Shown: positions 37,092 to 47,268 of the stretch, in pieces
How the letters are laid out: each line of letters begins with the position of its first letter
Position numbering within the stretch: the stretch's first letter is position 1
NCBI GenBank assembly: GCA_009664345.1
Contig: CP043547.1
Location: forward strand, 4,368,709-4,432,708
Length of the DNA stretch: 64,000 nt
Source of the DNA: Planctomycetales bacterium 10988
Lineage (GTDB): Bacteria; Planctomycetota; Planctomycetia; Pirellulales; Pb10988
Reading direction: 5' to 3'
The notes under the pieces: generated by a model
What the model was told of the DNA's origin: nothing
The model's input: only the letters and a program-made list of their open reading frames with translations
Database searches by the model: none
Position numbers and translations under genes: made by a program

Positions 37092-38243
37092 ATGCATTCG
37101 CGAATTGTCTTAGCCATCCTTCTTAGCTTTCTAAGTATTACGAATAGCGAATTGCTGGCCCAGGGCCCTTCTCCGGTGCGGACCGAACCCGTGCAGCGTG
37201 AAGAAGTGCAAGAATTTTATCGGGTGATTGGAAGTTTAAAGGCGATCTCGCGAGGGGATGTGGCCGCTTTGGAAGATGGTCGCGTGCTGGAAGTCACGGT
37301 CCGTGAAGGAGCCGCGGTTAAGGAAAAGGATGTCTTGGCACGGATCGACGACCGCCGGTTGCAGGCTCAATTCCGAGAAACCGAAGCCAGCCGCACGATG
37401 GTCGAATCGATGATCATTCAACGCAAAGCCGAACTCAAACGGGCCGAACAAGACCTCGAACGGGCGAAGCGTCTGTATGATCGCAATGTCTCGACCGAGC
37501 AAAATCTTCAACATGCCGAGGCGGAACTTGATATTACCAAGTCGCAACTCAAAGCCGCCGAGCAACAACTCAATCAGATCGACCGCCAATTGGAACTCCT
37601 GCAAGTTCGGCTGGACGATACAACCATCAAAGCCCCCTATAACGGTCGTGTTGTCGCTCGCCATACCGAACCGGGAGAGTGGATTCGCCCCGGCGATCCG
37701 ATTGTGACCCTGGTTTCCACCGGGGCGATTGAAGCTTGGCTGGAAGTCCCCGAACGGTATAGCAATGCTTTGGAAATGGCCTCGGAACCGATCGTCGTCG
37801 AGATCACCGCTTCCGGCGAGCGGCTGAAAGCCACCGACTCCAAACGCATTCCACAAGTCGATCCCCGCAGCCGGTTGATGAGCATGGTCCTCGATCTGCC
37901 GAACAAAGAGGATCGCCTTTCGCCGGGGATGTCGATTTGTGCCTGGCTGCCCGTGCGAAGCAAAACCAACGAGCTGGTCGTCTCGAAAGATGCCGTCTTG
38001 CAAACCTTGCAAGAATCTTATGTTTATCAAGCGGTGAAAGATATCGAGTCGAAGCAGCACAAAGCCCAAAAAGTTCCGGTCCGGATTCTCTTCGAAATGT
38101 CGGACCATTTAGTCATCGATTCGCCGGACCTCTCCGAAGGCGATCTGGTGATTGTCGAAGGAAATGAACGCCTGATGCCGGAAACTATCGTCGCCATCAC
38201 CCCTCGCGAACCGACCAAAATTGCGAAGGTGAAAAGCGAGTAG
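37092..38243 (+). CDS. RND efflux periplasmic adaptor (HlyD/MFP family)
   Basis: 383 residues from the ATG at 37092, which begins a signal peptide (to about residue 24, LLAQGPS). Biotinyl-lipoyl halves flank a helical hairpin: ISRGDVAALEDGRVLEVTVR before, and LDDTTIKAPYNGRVVARHTE after. The hairpin coiled coil is 110-165 (AELKRAEQDLERAKRLYDRN). A beta-barrel domain follows. It links an inner-membrane RND pump to an outer-membrane channel. The pump gene follows at 38621, but repeat element E4 (290 bp) lies between them. No TolC-like gene in the window. Confidence 0.9.
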   Translation: MHSRIVLAILLSFLSITNSELLAQGPSPVRTEPVQREEVQEFYRVIGSLKAISRGDVAALEDGRVLEVTVREGAAVKEKDVLARIDDRRLQAQFRETEASRTMVESMIIQRKAELKRAEQDLERAKRLYDRNVSTEQNLQHAEAELDITKSQLKAAEQQLNQIDRQLELLQVRLDDTTIKAPYNGRVVARHTEPGEWIRPGDPIVTLVSTGAIEAWLEVPERYSNALEMASEPIVVEITASGERLKATDSKRIPQVDPRSRLMSMVLDLPNKEDRLSPGMSICAWLPVRSKTNELVVSKDAVLQTLQESYVYQAVKDIESKQHKAQKVPVRILFEMSDHLVIDSPDLSEGDLVIVEGNERLMPETIVAITPREPTKIAKVKSE

Positions 38244-38270
38244 ACGTTCCTTGCCGAGATAAAACGGGAG

Positions 38271-38559
38271 ACAGCGGGACGAGTCGGTTTCAGGTTTCAG
38301 GTTTCAGGTTTCAGGTTTCAGGTTTCAGGTTTCAGGTTTCAGGTTTCAGGTTTCAGGTTTCAGGTTTCAGGTTTCAGGTTTCAGGTTTCAGGTTTCAGGT
38401 TTCAGGCAAGGATAACTTGAAAAGTGCTTTTTGATTTAATCATAGAAACCCCGACAAAAGAAAAAGTGTTTTTTGGGTTACCCTTTCGGTTAGTCGTTCC
38501 AACCTGCCCCTGAAACCTGAAACCTGAAACCCGAATCCTGAACCCTACCCGCTTCCCTG
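38271..38559. repeat. MITE-like repeat element, copy E4, with a 17-copy heptamer array
   Basis: 17 tandem copies of GGTTTCA (38287-38406) are followed by AAAAGTGCTTTTTGA (38420-38434), AAAAAGTGTTTTTTG (38461-38475) and an inverted array (CCTGAAACCTGAAAC, about 38513-38540). Flanks GGGAGACAGCGGGAC and CGCTTCCCTG are like the ends of the other copies. It differs from E1-E3 in its 7-mer. It sits inside the adaptor-pump pair. Array length makes strand-slippage polymorphism likely. Confidence 0.85.
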
Positions 38560-38620
38560 TTATCAACGTTACGCCGCCAGCCCCCGTTACTCCCCATTCA
38601 ACCTAGAAAGCCCTCTATTC

Positions 38621-41600
38621 ATGTCTTGGATTAAGCTTGCCGTTCAACAGCCAATCACGGTTTCCGTGGGTGTATTGCTGTCGTTGTTGGCCGGGCTGTT
38701 GGCGTTTACCCGCGTGCCCATTCAGATGACTCCACAAGTGGAGTCGGTCGTCATTTCCGTTTCGACTTCGTGGGAGAATGCCTCGCCGCGCGAGATCGAA
38801 AGCGACGTCATCGAGGAACAAGAACAACGCCTGGGCAACCTTTCCGGCTTGGTGGCGATGACCAGCATGAGCATGGCCGGCACGGGACAGATTCGCTTGG
38901 AGTTTCTCACCGGAACCGATATCGAAGAGGCGATGGCCGAAGTCGATCAAAAGCTGAGCGAAGTCCCCAGCTATCCCGATGGCGTCAATGAGCCGCAGGT
39001 GAAAGATGTCGATCCCGAGTCGGTGGACTATATCGCCTGGATTGGGCTAGCCTCGACAGACCCGAGCTTCGATGCGACGACTCTTTATGACTTTATGGAA
39101 CGCCGCCTGCGTCCACGACTGGAGCGAATCCCCGGCGTTTCCGAAGTCGGTATGGCCGGCGCTCGGGAAAAAGAAGTACAGATCATCGTCGATCCTACCG
39201 CGATGGCCCTGCGAGGAATCACTTACGATCAACTCATGCAAGCGATTCGGCTGAGCAATGACAACTTCTCCGGTGGTCGTGTGCCGGATGGAAAAAGCGA
39301 TATTCGGATTCGCTCGGTGGGGCGGTTCAAGGATGCCGATTATGTCCGCAACCTCGTGATTCGACGCGATGAAAGCGGCCCGATCTACCTCCGAGACATT
39401 GCCACCATTGAAGAATCGCACAAAGAACTAAACGACTGGGTGCGGGCGAGAGGGCACATGATGCCCTTTTTCAACTTCCAACTTTCCTACGGTTCGAACC
39501 TGCTGGATACGATGGATGCCATCAAGGCGGAAGTGCGAAAGCTGAATGCCCCCGGCGGTCTGTTGGAACAACACGCTCGCGAATTGGGGATCAATGGCAC
39601 GTTCGAACTGGTTCAGTCATGGGACTCCTCGACCTATGTAGATGAGTCGATTGCCTTGGTTCAAAGCAATATTCTCGTCGGGGGGCTGTTGGCAACCTTG
39701 ACGCTGTTGCTCTTCCTGCGGTCGTTGCGGACGATCGGAATTATCGCCATCGCCATTCCGATTTCGGTGATTGCCTCGGTCGTGGTGCTGATCGCCTTAG
39801 GTCGCTCGATCAATATCATTTCGCTGGCGGGGATGGCCTTCGCGGTGGGAATGGTCGTCGATAATGCCATCGTGGTAATTGAAAATATCTTCCGGCATCT
39901 AGAGATGGGCAAGTCGGTCAAGAAGGCCGCGCTCGAAGGAACGCAAGAAGTCGCCGGAGCAGTTTTGGCTTCGACCTTGACCACACTGATCGTCTTTTTC
40001 CCCATTTTGTTGATTCAAGAATCGGCGGGGCAACTCTTCCGCGATATCGCCTTGGCGATCATGGCCGCGGTCGGGATTAGTCTGGTCGTCTCGATGACCG
40101 TGATTCCGTCGGCAGCGGCACTCTTCCTTTCTCGCAAAAAAACGGAAGAGAGCGAAACGCAAAACAACCGCACTGCCGAACCGAAGTCTTTGGCCGGAAA
40201 AGCTTGGCAGCGGGTCCGTTCATTCTCCGCGATGCTGGGGCGTTTTCCCGAAGCGATCGGCGGCTTCATCTATTGGATGATTGGAAGTTGGGCAGTGCGG
40301 CTGATCGTGATTGCTCTCTTCGGCGTCGGCACGATCCTCGGGATTTGGGTTTTGGTTCCACCGTTGGATTACTTGCCGACCGGGAACCGGAACGTGGTCT
40401 TAGGCATGTTGATCCCACCACCGGGCTATAACAATGAGCAACTTTTCGAGTTGGGCAATCGCCTGGAAGATCGTGTCCGTCCCTCTTGGGAAGCCGCCGG
40501 TGAGAAATTCGGGGTAGAAAGCTTCCTGCGAGGCGACAATCCACTGCCCGAAGATCAACGGAAGAAAATTGTCGTCGATCCGATGACCGGCCTCGAAGCA
40601 ATGGCCCCGATTGTCGATCATTACTTTTTGGTTTCTTTCGGAGGGCGGATGTTCCAAGTCGCTATTCCGAAGGAAGCCAGTCGCACCGTCGATGCCGTGG
40701 GCCTCTTGAGCCAAGCCGCCAATGAAGGAGCCGCGCCGGATGTGATTAGCTTTGCCTTTCAAATGCCGCTCTTCCGCACCGGCGGGACGACGGGTTCGGC
40801 AATCAACATCGATCTGGTTGGCGAAGACCTGGACCGCGTTAGCCAATCCGCCGCCGCTTTGATGGGCAAAATGATTGGCAACTTCGGACCGTATAGCACG
40901 ACGCCGGAACCTTCGAACTTTTTGCTGGGAACGCAGGAACTCCGCATCACCCCGGATGACGAACGCTTGCAAGATGTCGGCATGACCCGCCGCGATATCG
41001 GCTTGGCCGTGCAGGCGAGTGCCGATGGAATCATCATGGTGCGAGAGTTTGAGGTTGGCAGCGAGTTGAAAGATTTGAAGATCATCACGCCGGAGGCTCT
41101 CGGCGATCGTCCGATCGAATCGCTGATGCAAACGCCTCTTTCGACGCCAAGCGGGGAGATTGTCGATTTTCAGAGTTTGGCCGAAGTCAATCGCATTCGC
41201 TCGCCCAGTCAAATTAAACACGTGGACCGTCAACGAGCGGTGACCTTGCAAGTCACGCCGCCGACGGGGATTCCTTTGGAAGCCGCGATTGCTTCGATCA
41301 ATGCGGATATCGAAACCCTGCGGAACACCGGGGCGATCTTGCCGGATGTCGAAATCAAACTCGCCGGAACCGCCGGAAAGCTGAACGAAATCCGCTCCGC
41401 CCTGCTCGGCAACGGCGACATTCTCAGCACGCTGACGAGTTCGCTCTTCTTGGCGATCTTCGTTGTCTATCTCTTAATGGTGGTTCTCTTCCAAAGCTGG
41501 ACCTATCCGCTGGTGATCATGGTCACGGTGCCGCTGGCAACCTTCGGCGGCTTCCTCGGTCTGGCGATTGTCCACCATTGGAGCGTCGCTGATCGCTATG

Positions 41601-42154
41601 TGCCGATTCAAAACTTGGATATTTTAACGATCCTCGGCTTTGTGATTCTCGCCGGGGTGGTGGTCAACAATGCCATTTTGATTGTGCATCAAGCGTTGAA
41701 TTTCCTGCTTTATCCCGAAGAGGGTTCCGATCCGCTTTCGCCACGCGATGCGATTAGCGAATCGGTGAAAAGCCGCGTGCGACCGATCTTGATGAGTACG
41801 CTGACGAGCGTCGGCGGGATGTTGCCGCTGGTCTTGATGCCTGGTTCGGGAAGTGAACTTTATCGAGGATTGGGAGCAGTCGTGACCGGAGGACTGGTCG
41901 TTTCGACGGTCTTCACGATTTTCTTGGTGCCCGTCATTTTGAGCGTTGTCTTCGATCTCTTCGGGGTACGTCGTTCGGAAGACGACGAGGAGGAAACGCC
42001 GAACGAATCAGAAGGCTATCTCGTCCCGCATCCGTTGGCTTATGAAGAGAAAGAAGAAAAAGCCGCGACCGCTCGGATGCATGCTTCCTCCAAATCACAG
42101 CAGAAGAAGGAAGCCTATGCCTCGTCGTCTTCCTCTAGGAAGCGATCTTCGTAA
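38621..42154 (+). CDS. RND efflux transporter, inner-membrane pump
   Basis: 1177 residues of the AcrB/hydrophobe-RND family, driven by protons. TM4 carries GMAFAVGMVVDNAIVVIENI with the conserved Asp. The duplicated second half has the equivalent VVNNAILIVHQALNFL, where Asp-Asn is replaced by Asn-Asn, as often seen. Two large periplasmic loops follow TM1 and TM7. Usual length is about 1020-1050; here the C-terminal tail is longer (from about 1125: SEGYLVPHPLAYEEKEEKAA, then K/S-rich). Substrate unknown (drugs or metals). Starts with ATG 38621. Its 3' end overlaps the convergent zinc-protein gene by 20 bases. Confidence 0.93.
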   Translation: MSWIKLAVQQPITVSVGVLLSLLAGLLAFTRVPIQMTPQVESVVISVSTSWENASPREIESDVIEEQEQRLGNLSGLVAMTSMSMAGTGQIRLEFLTGTDIEEAMAEVDQKLSEVPSYPDGVNEPQVKDVDPESVDYIAWIGLASTDPSFDATTLYDFMERRLRPRLERIPGVSEVGMAGAREKEVQIIVDPTAMALRGITYDQLMQAIRLSNDNFSGGRVPDGKSDIRIRSVGRFKDADYVRNLVIRRDESGPIYLRDIATIEESHKELNDWVRARGHMMPFFNFQLSYGSNLLDTMDAIKAEVRKLNAPGGLLEQHARELGINGTFELVQSWDSSTYVDESIALVQSNILVGGLLATLTLLLFLRSLRTIGIIAIAIPISVIASVVVLIALGRSINIISLAGMAFAVGMVVDNAIVVIENIFRHLEMGKSVKKAALEGTQEVAGAVLASTLTTLIVFFPILLIQESAGQLFRDIALAIMAAVGISLVVSMTVIPSAAALFLSRKKTEESETQNNRTAEPKSLAGKAWQRVRSFSAMLGRFPEAIGGFIYWMIGSWAVRLIVIALFGVGTILGIWVLVPPLDYLPTGNRNVVLGMLIPPPGYNNEQLFELGNRLEDRVRPSWEAAGEKFGVESFLRGDNPLPEDQRKKIVVDPMTGLEAMAPIVDHYFLVSFGGRMFQVAIPKEASRTVDAVGLLSQAANEGAAPDVISFAFQMPLFRTGGTTGSAINIDLVGEDLDRVSQSAAALMGKMIGNFGPYSTTPEPSNFLLGTQELRITPDDERLQDVGMTRRDIGLAVQASADGIIMVREFEVGSELKDLKIITPEALGDRPIESLMQTPLSTPSGEIVDFQSLAEVNRIRSPSQIKHVDRQRAVTLQVTPPTGIPLEAAIASINADIETLRNTGAILPDVEIKLAGTAGKLNEIRSALLGNGDILSTLTSSLFLAIFVVYLLMVVLFQSWTYPLVIMVTVPLATFGGFLGLAIVHHWSVADRYVPIQNLDILTILGFVILAGVVVNNAILIVHQALNFLLYPEEGSDPLSPRDAISESVKSRVRPILMSTLTSVGGMLPLVLMPGSGSELYRGLGAVVTGGLVVSTVFTIFLVPVILSVVFDLFGVRRSEDDEEETPNESEGYLVPHPLAYEEKEEKAATARMHASSKSQQKKEAYASSSSSRKRSS

Positions 42155-42431
42155 CCGGAATCGCAACGCGAATCAAATGCGAACGGATTTCCCGAATCGC
42201 CTCTTGGTCACATGAAGCCGAGTCCTCAAAGGATTCGGCTTCTTCTATTTCCAGGTCCATAATTTCATGGCAACAGTAACATTCATATTCTCCTCGAATT
42301 TCCGCCTCTTTGCGAAGGAGGAGATGGGAATCCAACAGAGTAGGCGTTCCGCAGGTCGGGCAAAAACGTGGCAATAAAGGCAATTGGTTCTTCATTGAAC
42401 AACTCGTGGGTGTGGGTTGAAAGGGCATCAT
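42135..42431 (-). CDS. small zinc-binding protein, hypothetical
   Basis: About 98 residues from ATG 42431 (frame open from TTG 42482; a later ATG at 42395 is also possible). Two cysteine pairs, FCPTCGTPTLL and ECYCCHEIM, form a likely zinc ribbon. The rest is acidic helix (LEIEEAESFEDSASCDQEAI). No family recognised. Overlap with the RND gene end and lack of a clear Shine-Dalgarno make the start uncertain. Confidence 0.55.
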   Translation of the reverse strand: MMPFQPTPTSCSMKNQLPLLPRFCPTCGTPTLLDSHLLLRKEAEIRGEYECYCCHEIMDLEIEEAESFEDSASCDQEAIREIRSHLIRVAIPVTKIAS

Positions 42432-42626
42432 AGAAGAAGCCCGTGTCGAGAAATGATTCGGGAAATCTTGCAATTCAACCAAACGAGGAGAGGAGGATTG
42501 ATTGGTTAATCTGCTGTTATTTTATGGCTAATGTATCGATCGTCAATCAATTTTTGGATCGAATTACCCCTGAATAGGTATAGGGGACTTCCCGTCATGA
42601 ATCTTTGAGGAGGAACCCGGAAGCAA

Positions 42627-42671
42627 GAAAAACCACTGCCCTACAGCATCGAAGCTGCAAAGCAGTGGTTT
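42627..42671 (-). terminator. terminator of lpd
   Basis: AAACCACTGC (42630-42639) pairs with GCAGTGGTTT (42662-42671), with an internal short AGC-GCT stem in the loop. On the minus strand TTTTTC follows. About 35 bases after the lpd stop. Confidence 0.82.
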
Positions 42672-42705
42672 CAAGATGTTGCTTATTGCTGTAAAAAGCC
42701 TTTCG

Positions 42706-44130
42706 TTACTTCTTCTTCGCAGGCTTTTTAATCTCGGTTGCCGTTCCCAAGAAGACTTCACTCGCCCAAGCAACCGTCTCGCTCAGCGTCGGGTGAGGAT
42801 GAATCGATTCGGCCAAGTCTCGTACGGTCGCTCCCATTTCAATCGCCAAGACCGCTTCGGCAATCAGCTCTCCAGCCCCGGAACCGACGATGCCCGCTCC
42901 CAATAATTGCTCGCTTTTCGGGTCAATAATCCATTTTGTCATCCCGCTGGTGGCATCCACCGCTTGAGCGCGACCGCTGGCCACCCAAGGGAATTTCGAA
43001 ACCTCGACTTCGCGGTTTTTCTCTTTGGCTTCTCGTTCGGTCAAGCCGGCCCAGGCGATTTCCGGATCGGTAAAGACAACCGCCGGAATGGCTCGCGGGG
43101 CGAAGATCGCCGGATCGCCGTGAATCACCTCGACCGCCACTTTCCCTTCATGCGAAGCTTTATGGGCCAGCATCGGCTCGCCGGCCACATCTCCGATCGC
43201 GAACAGGTTCGGGTCATCGGTCCGCTGTTGTTGATCGACTTCGATAAAGCCCTTGTCACTGACCACGACCTTCGTATTTTCCAGGCCAAGATTCTTCGAA
43301 TTCGGTCGGCGTCCAACCGAGACGAGCACATAATCAAACGACTGAACTTTCTCGTCCAGGTCCCCTTCGAAAGTCACTTCGATCGAGGAACCTTTATCTT
43401 CCATCCCCACAACTTTCGTGTTGAGATAGATGTTTTTCATTTGTTTGGAAAGCTTTTTTTCCAGCGGCTTGACCAAATCGCGATCGGCTCCCGGCAAGAG
43501 GCCATCAGTCAATTCGACCACCGAAACATCCGTTCCCAAAGCCGAATAGACGGTTCCCATTTCCAAACCGATATAGCCACCGCCGACGACCAGCAAACTG
43601 CCGGGAATCTCGGGCAACTCTAAGGCTCCGGTCGAATCCATCACCCTCGGCGTCGGCAAATCAAAAGCGGGAATCTTTGTCGGACTACTTCCCGAAGCGA
43701 TAATGCCATATTCAAACGTCAGCGTATCGTCTTCGAGTTCCGGGCCACCTTCGACTTGCGAAAGTTTCAACGTGGTCGAATTTTCGAACGTCCCGCGAGC
43801 TTGAATCACCGTGACATTACGTTGTTTGGCCAGTTGTTTCAGACCGCCTTTGAGATTCCCGATGACCTTGTTTTTTTTGTCCCGCACGCCATCGAGGTCG
43901 ATCTTGGGAGGTTCGAAAGAAAGCCCCCATTGATCCAGGTCTTGCGATTCATGAATCAACTTGGCAACGTGCAACAGGGCCTTCGACGGGATGCAACCAC
44001 GCAAAAGACACACGCCTCCGAGGCTCGGCTCGGCCTCCACGATGGTCACTTTCATCCCTAAATCGGCCGCCAAAAAGGCCGCTGCATAGCCACCGGGGCC
44101 ACCGCCCAACACGGCAATCTCTGTCTGCAT
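42706..44130 (-). CDS. lpdA: dihydrolipoyl dehydrogenase (E3)
   Basis: 474 residues. FAD-binding [13 protein letters not shown], redox disulfide [13 protein letters not shown] (C41, C46), NAD-binding [13 protein letters not shown], and the C-terminal HPHPTLSE with the catalytic His-Glu pair. It reoxidises dihydrolipoyl in pyruvate or 2-oxoglutarate dehydrogenase complexes and the glycine cleavage system. GGVCLLRGC departs from the usual GGTCLNVGC, a variant seen in some E3 enzymes. AAGGA precedes the ATG. The C-terminus is Lys-rich (KKPAKKK). Other complex subunits are not in the window. Confidence 0.94.
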   Translation of the reverse strand: MQTEIAVLGGGPGGYAAAFLAADLGMKVTIVEAEPSLGGVCLLRGCIPSKALLHVAKLIHESQDLDQWGLSFEPPKIDLDGVRDKKNKVIGNLKGGLKQLAKQRNVTVIQARGTFENSTTLKLSQVEGGPELEDDTLTFEYGIIASGSSPTKIPAFDLPTPRVMDSTGALELPEIPGSLLVVGGGYIGLEMGTVYSALGTDVSVVELTDGLLPGADRDLVKPLEKKLSKQMKNIYLNTKVVGMEDKGSSIEVTFEGDLDEKVQSFDYVLVSVGRRPNSKNLGLENTKVVVSDKGFIEVDQQQRTDDPNLFAIGDVAGEPMLAHKASHEGKVAVEVIHGDPAIFAPRAIPAVVFTDPEIAWAGLTEREAKEKNREVEVSKFPWVASGRAQAVDATSGMTKWIIDPKSEQLLGAGIVGSGAGELIAEAVLAIEMGATVRDLAESIHPHPTLSETVAWASEVFLGTATEIKKPAKKK

Positions 44131-44722
44131 AACGGGTTCCTTCAGTCAATTCCGCACAAATTTCAATGTTCTGTTGCCCAACGAGGGAGGATTCCAACAC
44201 GTTGGCGTTTTTTAGAGTTTGTGGTCAAAAGTAAATTGGGAGCCGCCATTTCCAGGCGTTTGCCCGCTTCTAACTGGTTTTAACCACTGGCTCTTAGTGT
44301 ATGGACAAAACTTACAAGCAAAGCTCTTCTATCGAGATTTACCGGGATTCATCAAGTTTTGACCATTGGCTCTAAGCTCACAATCCGCTCACTCTTTTTG
44401 CAATCCACCTTTGGCAATGTAGAATTTGCCCGGCTTCCCATCAAGGCCCCCTCGCAATATCCACGAGGCCCCACCCCGTTTTTTTGTGAAACTCCGGACA
44501 ATTGCCCCCTAATTGGTTTCGCCAAGACTCATCTCAGTTGGACGAATCACCCTCAGTCTTTGTACCCTTATGTTATTGGCCTGCTTCCACCTGATACCAA
44601 GAACGATGCAAAGCTCTGGCGAATCTCCCAATAAAAAACCAGACATCCTTCAAAATAAAACTAACACGCAAAATCCACAGGGTACTCTCATGAAAGGATC
44701 ATTTCAAAGAGAGGAGTATTTT
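44131..44722. other. 592-bp gap upstream of the paralog array
   Basis: Two related direct repeats of the form TTTTRACCAYTGGCTCTWAG lie near 44277 and 44355. A frame open from 44513 extends into the first paralog, but it has no ribosome-binding site or signal peptide of its own. Probably holds the promoter for the four-gene array. No other gene seen. Confidence 0.4.
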
Positions 44723-45484
44723 ATGACATATCTCTACCGACTTCTATGTGTAGGTGTCTTCGTAGTAACACTTTTTCTCAACAACCGTGCTTCCGCGAAT
44801 AACAATTTTTTTCTTCCCGGCGACGCCTATTTCCCCACAGTTCTAACAGAAGAAACGATAAGACAGCTGAGTATCTCTCAAATGATCAAGTATCAGCCTA
44901 TGGGATATGACTTTGCCTTTTGTGGCTATGCCGGATATAGCAAGTGTCATATAGCTGGCCTAGACGAAATCTTAATAGAAAATCTAAGGCAGGCATATAA
45001 GCTCCTTAATGAAGGAGAGAGACAACTCTATACAAGAGACCCTGATAGTCAAGAAATAATTAGCTTAGATAATCTATTTCCGATGTTAATATATCCCGAT
45101 GATTTCGATGCTACGAAGTTTAAGCTCGCGCTCCGCTATAATGAAACCTGGATGGCTGAGACAGAGAAATTTGGTCACAAAAATGGAGGAAGGCTTTGTT
45201 GTTTAATAGATGACAAAGACGCGGTGATGGAGTCGTGGAGGGATGCAGCTCGAGTCCCACCGTTGGAAGCAACTCTTCCCAAAACCGATCCAGAATTAGG
45301 AAAGCTTATTAATGAGCCAATTAGGATCACAGGTCCAGTTCAGTTTATAATTGTCCATCGTTCGCTCGAAAACTACTTTCGACCGTCAATGAAAAATTTG
45401 TCCTTTATAATAGTGAATACCAAAGAAATCATTAAGTATACTTACAAAGAAGAAAAGTGGATTGTGACTCAAAAAATTAAATAG
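44723..45484 (+). CDS. secreted hypothetical protein, tandem paralog 1 of 4
   Basis: 253 residues from ATG 44723, chosen because GAGAGGAG lies 6 bases upstream and a signal peptide starts there (to about residue 24, ending RASA). The mature start NNNFFLPGDAYFPTVL is shared by all four neighbours. Further shared blocks are GYAGY, LRYNETWMAETEKFGH, RLCCLIDDKDAVMESWRDAA, PPLEATLPK, a GPVQFIIV strand and a C-terminal YKEEKW. The gene is AT-rich. I recognise no family. Likely periplasmic or extracellular; an array grown by duplication. Confidence 0.75.
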   Translation: MTYLYRLLCVGVFVVTLFLNNRASANNNFFLPGDAYFPTVLTEETIRQLSISQMIKYQPMGYDFAFCGYAGYSKCHIAGLDEILIENLRQAYKLLNEGERQLYTRDPDSQEIISLDNLFPMLIYPDDFDATKFKLALRYNETWMAETEKFGHKNGGRLCCLIDDKDAVMESWRDAARVPPLEATLPKTDPELGKLINEPIRITGPVQFIIVHRSLENYFRPSMKNLSFIIVNTKEIIKYTYKEEKWIVTQKIK

Positions 45485-45559
45485 TAAAAAGCTTTAGACC
45501 GGTGTCTGAAGAATGTTCTTGATCGAACTTACTCCGTCAACATTACAAAGGAGTGAAAA

Positions 45560-46363
45560 TTGAACCAGCATCCCTGTTTCTTCTATCTTTTTCTACTTTC
45601 GATGCTTCTTTGCAAAGCTGGAATTGCAGCAGACACACTCTTTTTACCTGGTGATGCCTATTTCCCAACATGGCTAACGAAAGATGATCTCGTTCGTCTG
45701 AAGACTACCCAAACAATCAAGTATTCCCATCCAGAAGGTAACGATGCAATCGCTCCTAAAACAGCCGGTTATACGCACGCGAAACTTGAAGGGCTAAATC
45801 ACAGCTTTCTTACAAACTTGATAGAAGCGTTTAATGAATATCGCTCGACTGGCACTTACAATATTATTGAAGACCTTGAAAGTGGTAAAATGATGTTTAT
45901 GCAACCAGGAGAAGGTCTTCATATTCTCTTTTACTCGAAGACCTTTAATTTTCGGAAATATAGATTAGGTCTTCGGTACAACGAAAATTGGATAGCTGAA
46001 ACAGCAAAATTTAATTCTGATGCAGAGAAGATTAAACTAACCGAGTTAGTAGATAATGGTATGGCAGTGATGGAATCTTGGCGAGACGCGACTCGTGTTC
46101 CAGCACTTCCAGTTAAAATTCCTGAAATTACGAATAGGACACAAAATCCTGTTGATTTCCCAGTTTTAATCACAGGCCCACTTCAAGCCATCATTCTTCA
46201 AGACTCCTTGATAGATTATTATGACTTGAAAGAAGAAAACTATTTATCCTTAGTCATTGTTGATGCAACAGAAGTCAAAGAGTTCTCCTACGAGGAGTAC
46301 CAATGGAAAGTGTCTTCTTCGGACTCTGAAGAGGGCCTAAGACGCTTGGTAGAAGATATCTGA
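45560..46363 (+). CDS. secreted hypothetical protein, tandem paralog 2 of 4
   Basis: 267 residues starting at TTG, with AAAGGAG 7 bases upstream. A signal peptide to about residue 23 (GIAA) is followed by DTLFLPGDAYFPTWL. Same block order as its neighbours (LRYNENWIAETAKF, MAVMESWRDATRVPAL, GPLQAIIL, YEEYQW). It lacks the CC pair: CCLIDDKDAV of the others reads TELVDNGMAV. That makes it the most divergent copy. The tail is longer and acidic (SDSEEGLRRLVEDI). Confidence 0.74.
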   Translation: MNQHPCFFYLFLLSMLLCKAGIAADTLFLPGDAYFPTWLTKDDLVRLKTTQTIKYSHPEGNDAIAPKTAGYTHAKLEGLNHSFLTNLIEAFNEYRSTGTYNIIEDLESGKMMFMQPGEGLHILFYSKTFNFRKYRLGLRYNENWIAETAKFNSDAEKIKLTELVDNGMAVMESWRDATRVPALPVKIPEITNRTQNPVDFPVLITGPLQAIILQDSLIDYYDLKEENYLSLVIVDATEVKEFSYEEYQWKVSSSDSEEGLRRLVEDI

Positions 46364-46430
46364 TTTATCTACAAGTATCCTCAAGCAACTCACGCTGTAG
46401 ATAGGTTTTCGTTTCACCGCCTTATGAAGA

Positions 46431-47225
46431 TTGAACATTATGAATCAACTTTTAATTATTCTATCATTAAGTACAGTTGCGTTTAGTATTCTATTGTATG
46501 AAAAGACGTATGCGGCGGATAATTTTTTTCTACCGGGGGATGCTTTCTTTCCCACTCGGTTAACCTTGGAAAGTCTCGATCAACTAGCGAAAACGAAAAC
46601 CATTCAGTACGCCTCTCCCATTGGTTCTGAATATGGAAAAAGTGGCGACGCCGGATATGCCTATGCCTACCTTCCTGATCTTGATGAAGAATTTGTTCTA
46701 AACATGAAAGGGTACTTTAAATGGCATGTATCAACTGGTTGGAAAGACTTTATTGAAGACCCCAAAAGTGGAAAGAAAGTACCACTAGAAACAGATGGTG
46801 CAAGCGTACTCGTTTATCCGAGCGATTTCGATCCTTTAAAGTTTTGGCCCGGGCTTCGCTACAATGAACATTGGAGGACGGAAACGGTAAAATTCGGGCA
46901 TGACCACAATCAAATCAACCCTTGTTGTTCTATCAACCACAAAGATGCCTTGATGGAATCTTGGCGTGATGCCACCAAGGTTCCCCCTCTTCAAGTAATC
47001 TTGCCAAAGACACAACCTAAACCCAAGCAAGTTATTGAAGAACCTATTGTCATTAAAGGTCCGTATCAAATCTTGATCATTCAACAACCAATGATCGAAC
47101 TCTTTCTCGCAGAAGAAGATATCATAAGTTATGCGGGCTTTTGGTCAGACATCACTAGAGACTACCATTTCTCAAACAACGAATGGGACTTTTTCGAACA
47201 CGAAGCAAGCTATCATCGTGACTAA
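46431..47225 (+). CDS. secreted hypothetical protein, tandem paralog 3 of 4
   Basis: 264 residues from TTG 46431, or 261 from ATG 46440. The TTG aligns with that of paralog 2. A signal peptide (ending TYAA) is followed by DNFFLPGDAFFPTRL. It shares GYAYAYL, LRYNEHWRTETVKFGH, INPCCSINHKDALMESWRDA, PPLQVILPK and GPYQILII. Ends with a short basic/acid tail. Spacing to neighbours is 45-70 bases, so one transcript is likely. Confidence 0.74.
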   Translation: MNIMNQLLIILSLSTVAFSILLYEKTYAADNFFLPGDAFFPTRLTLESLDQLAKTKTIQYASPIGSEYGKSGDAGYAYAYLPDLDEEFVLNMKGYFKWHVSTGWKDFIEDPKSGKKVPLETDGASVLVYPSDFDPLKFWPGLRYNEHWRTETVKFGHDHNQINPCCSINHKDALMESWRDATKVPPLQVILPKTQPKPKQVIEEPIVIKGPYQILIIQQPMIELFLAEEDIISYAGFWSDITRDYHFSNNEWDFFEHEASYHRD

Positions 47226-47268
47226 CTTGCTGTATAAATAAAAGCAAGAATATGAAAGGCCAGATGAA

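Noticed and set aside
38287-38406. Tandem repeat as a CRISPR array
   Set aside because: The unit is 7 bp with no spacers, so it is a simple tandem array within a repeat element.
44513-44722. Longer start of the first paralog at 44513
   Set aside because: The extra 70 codons lack a ribosome-binding site and would bury the signal peptide; the ATG at 44723 has a strong Shine-Dalgarno.
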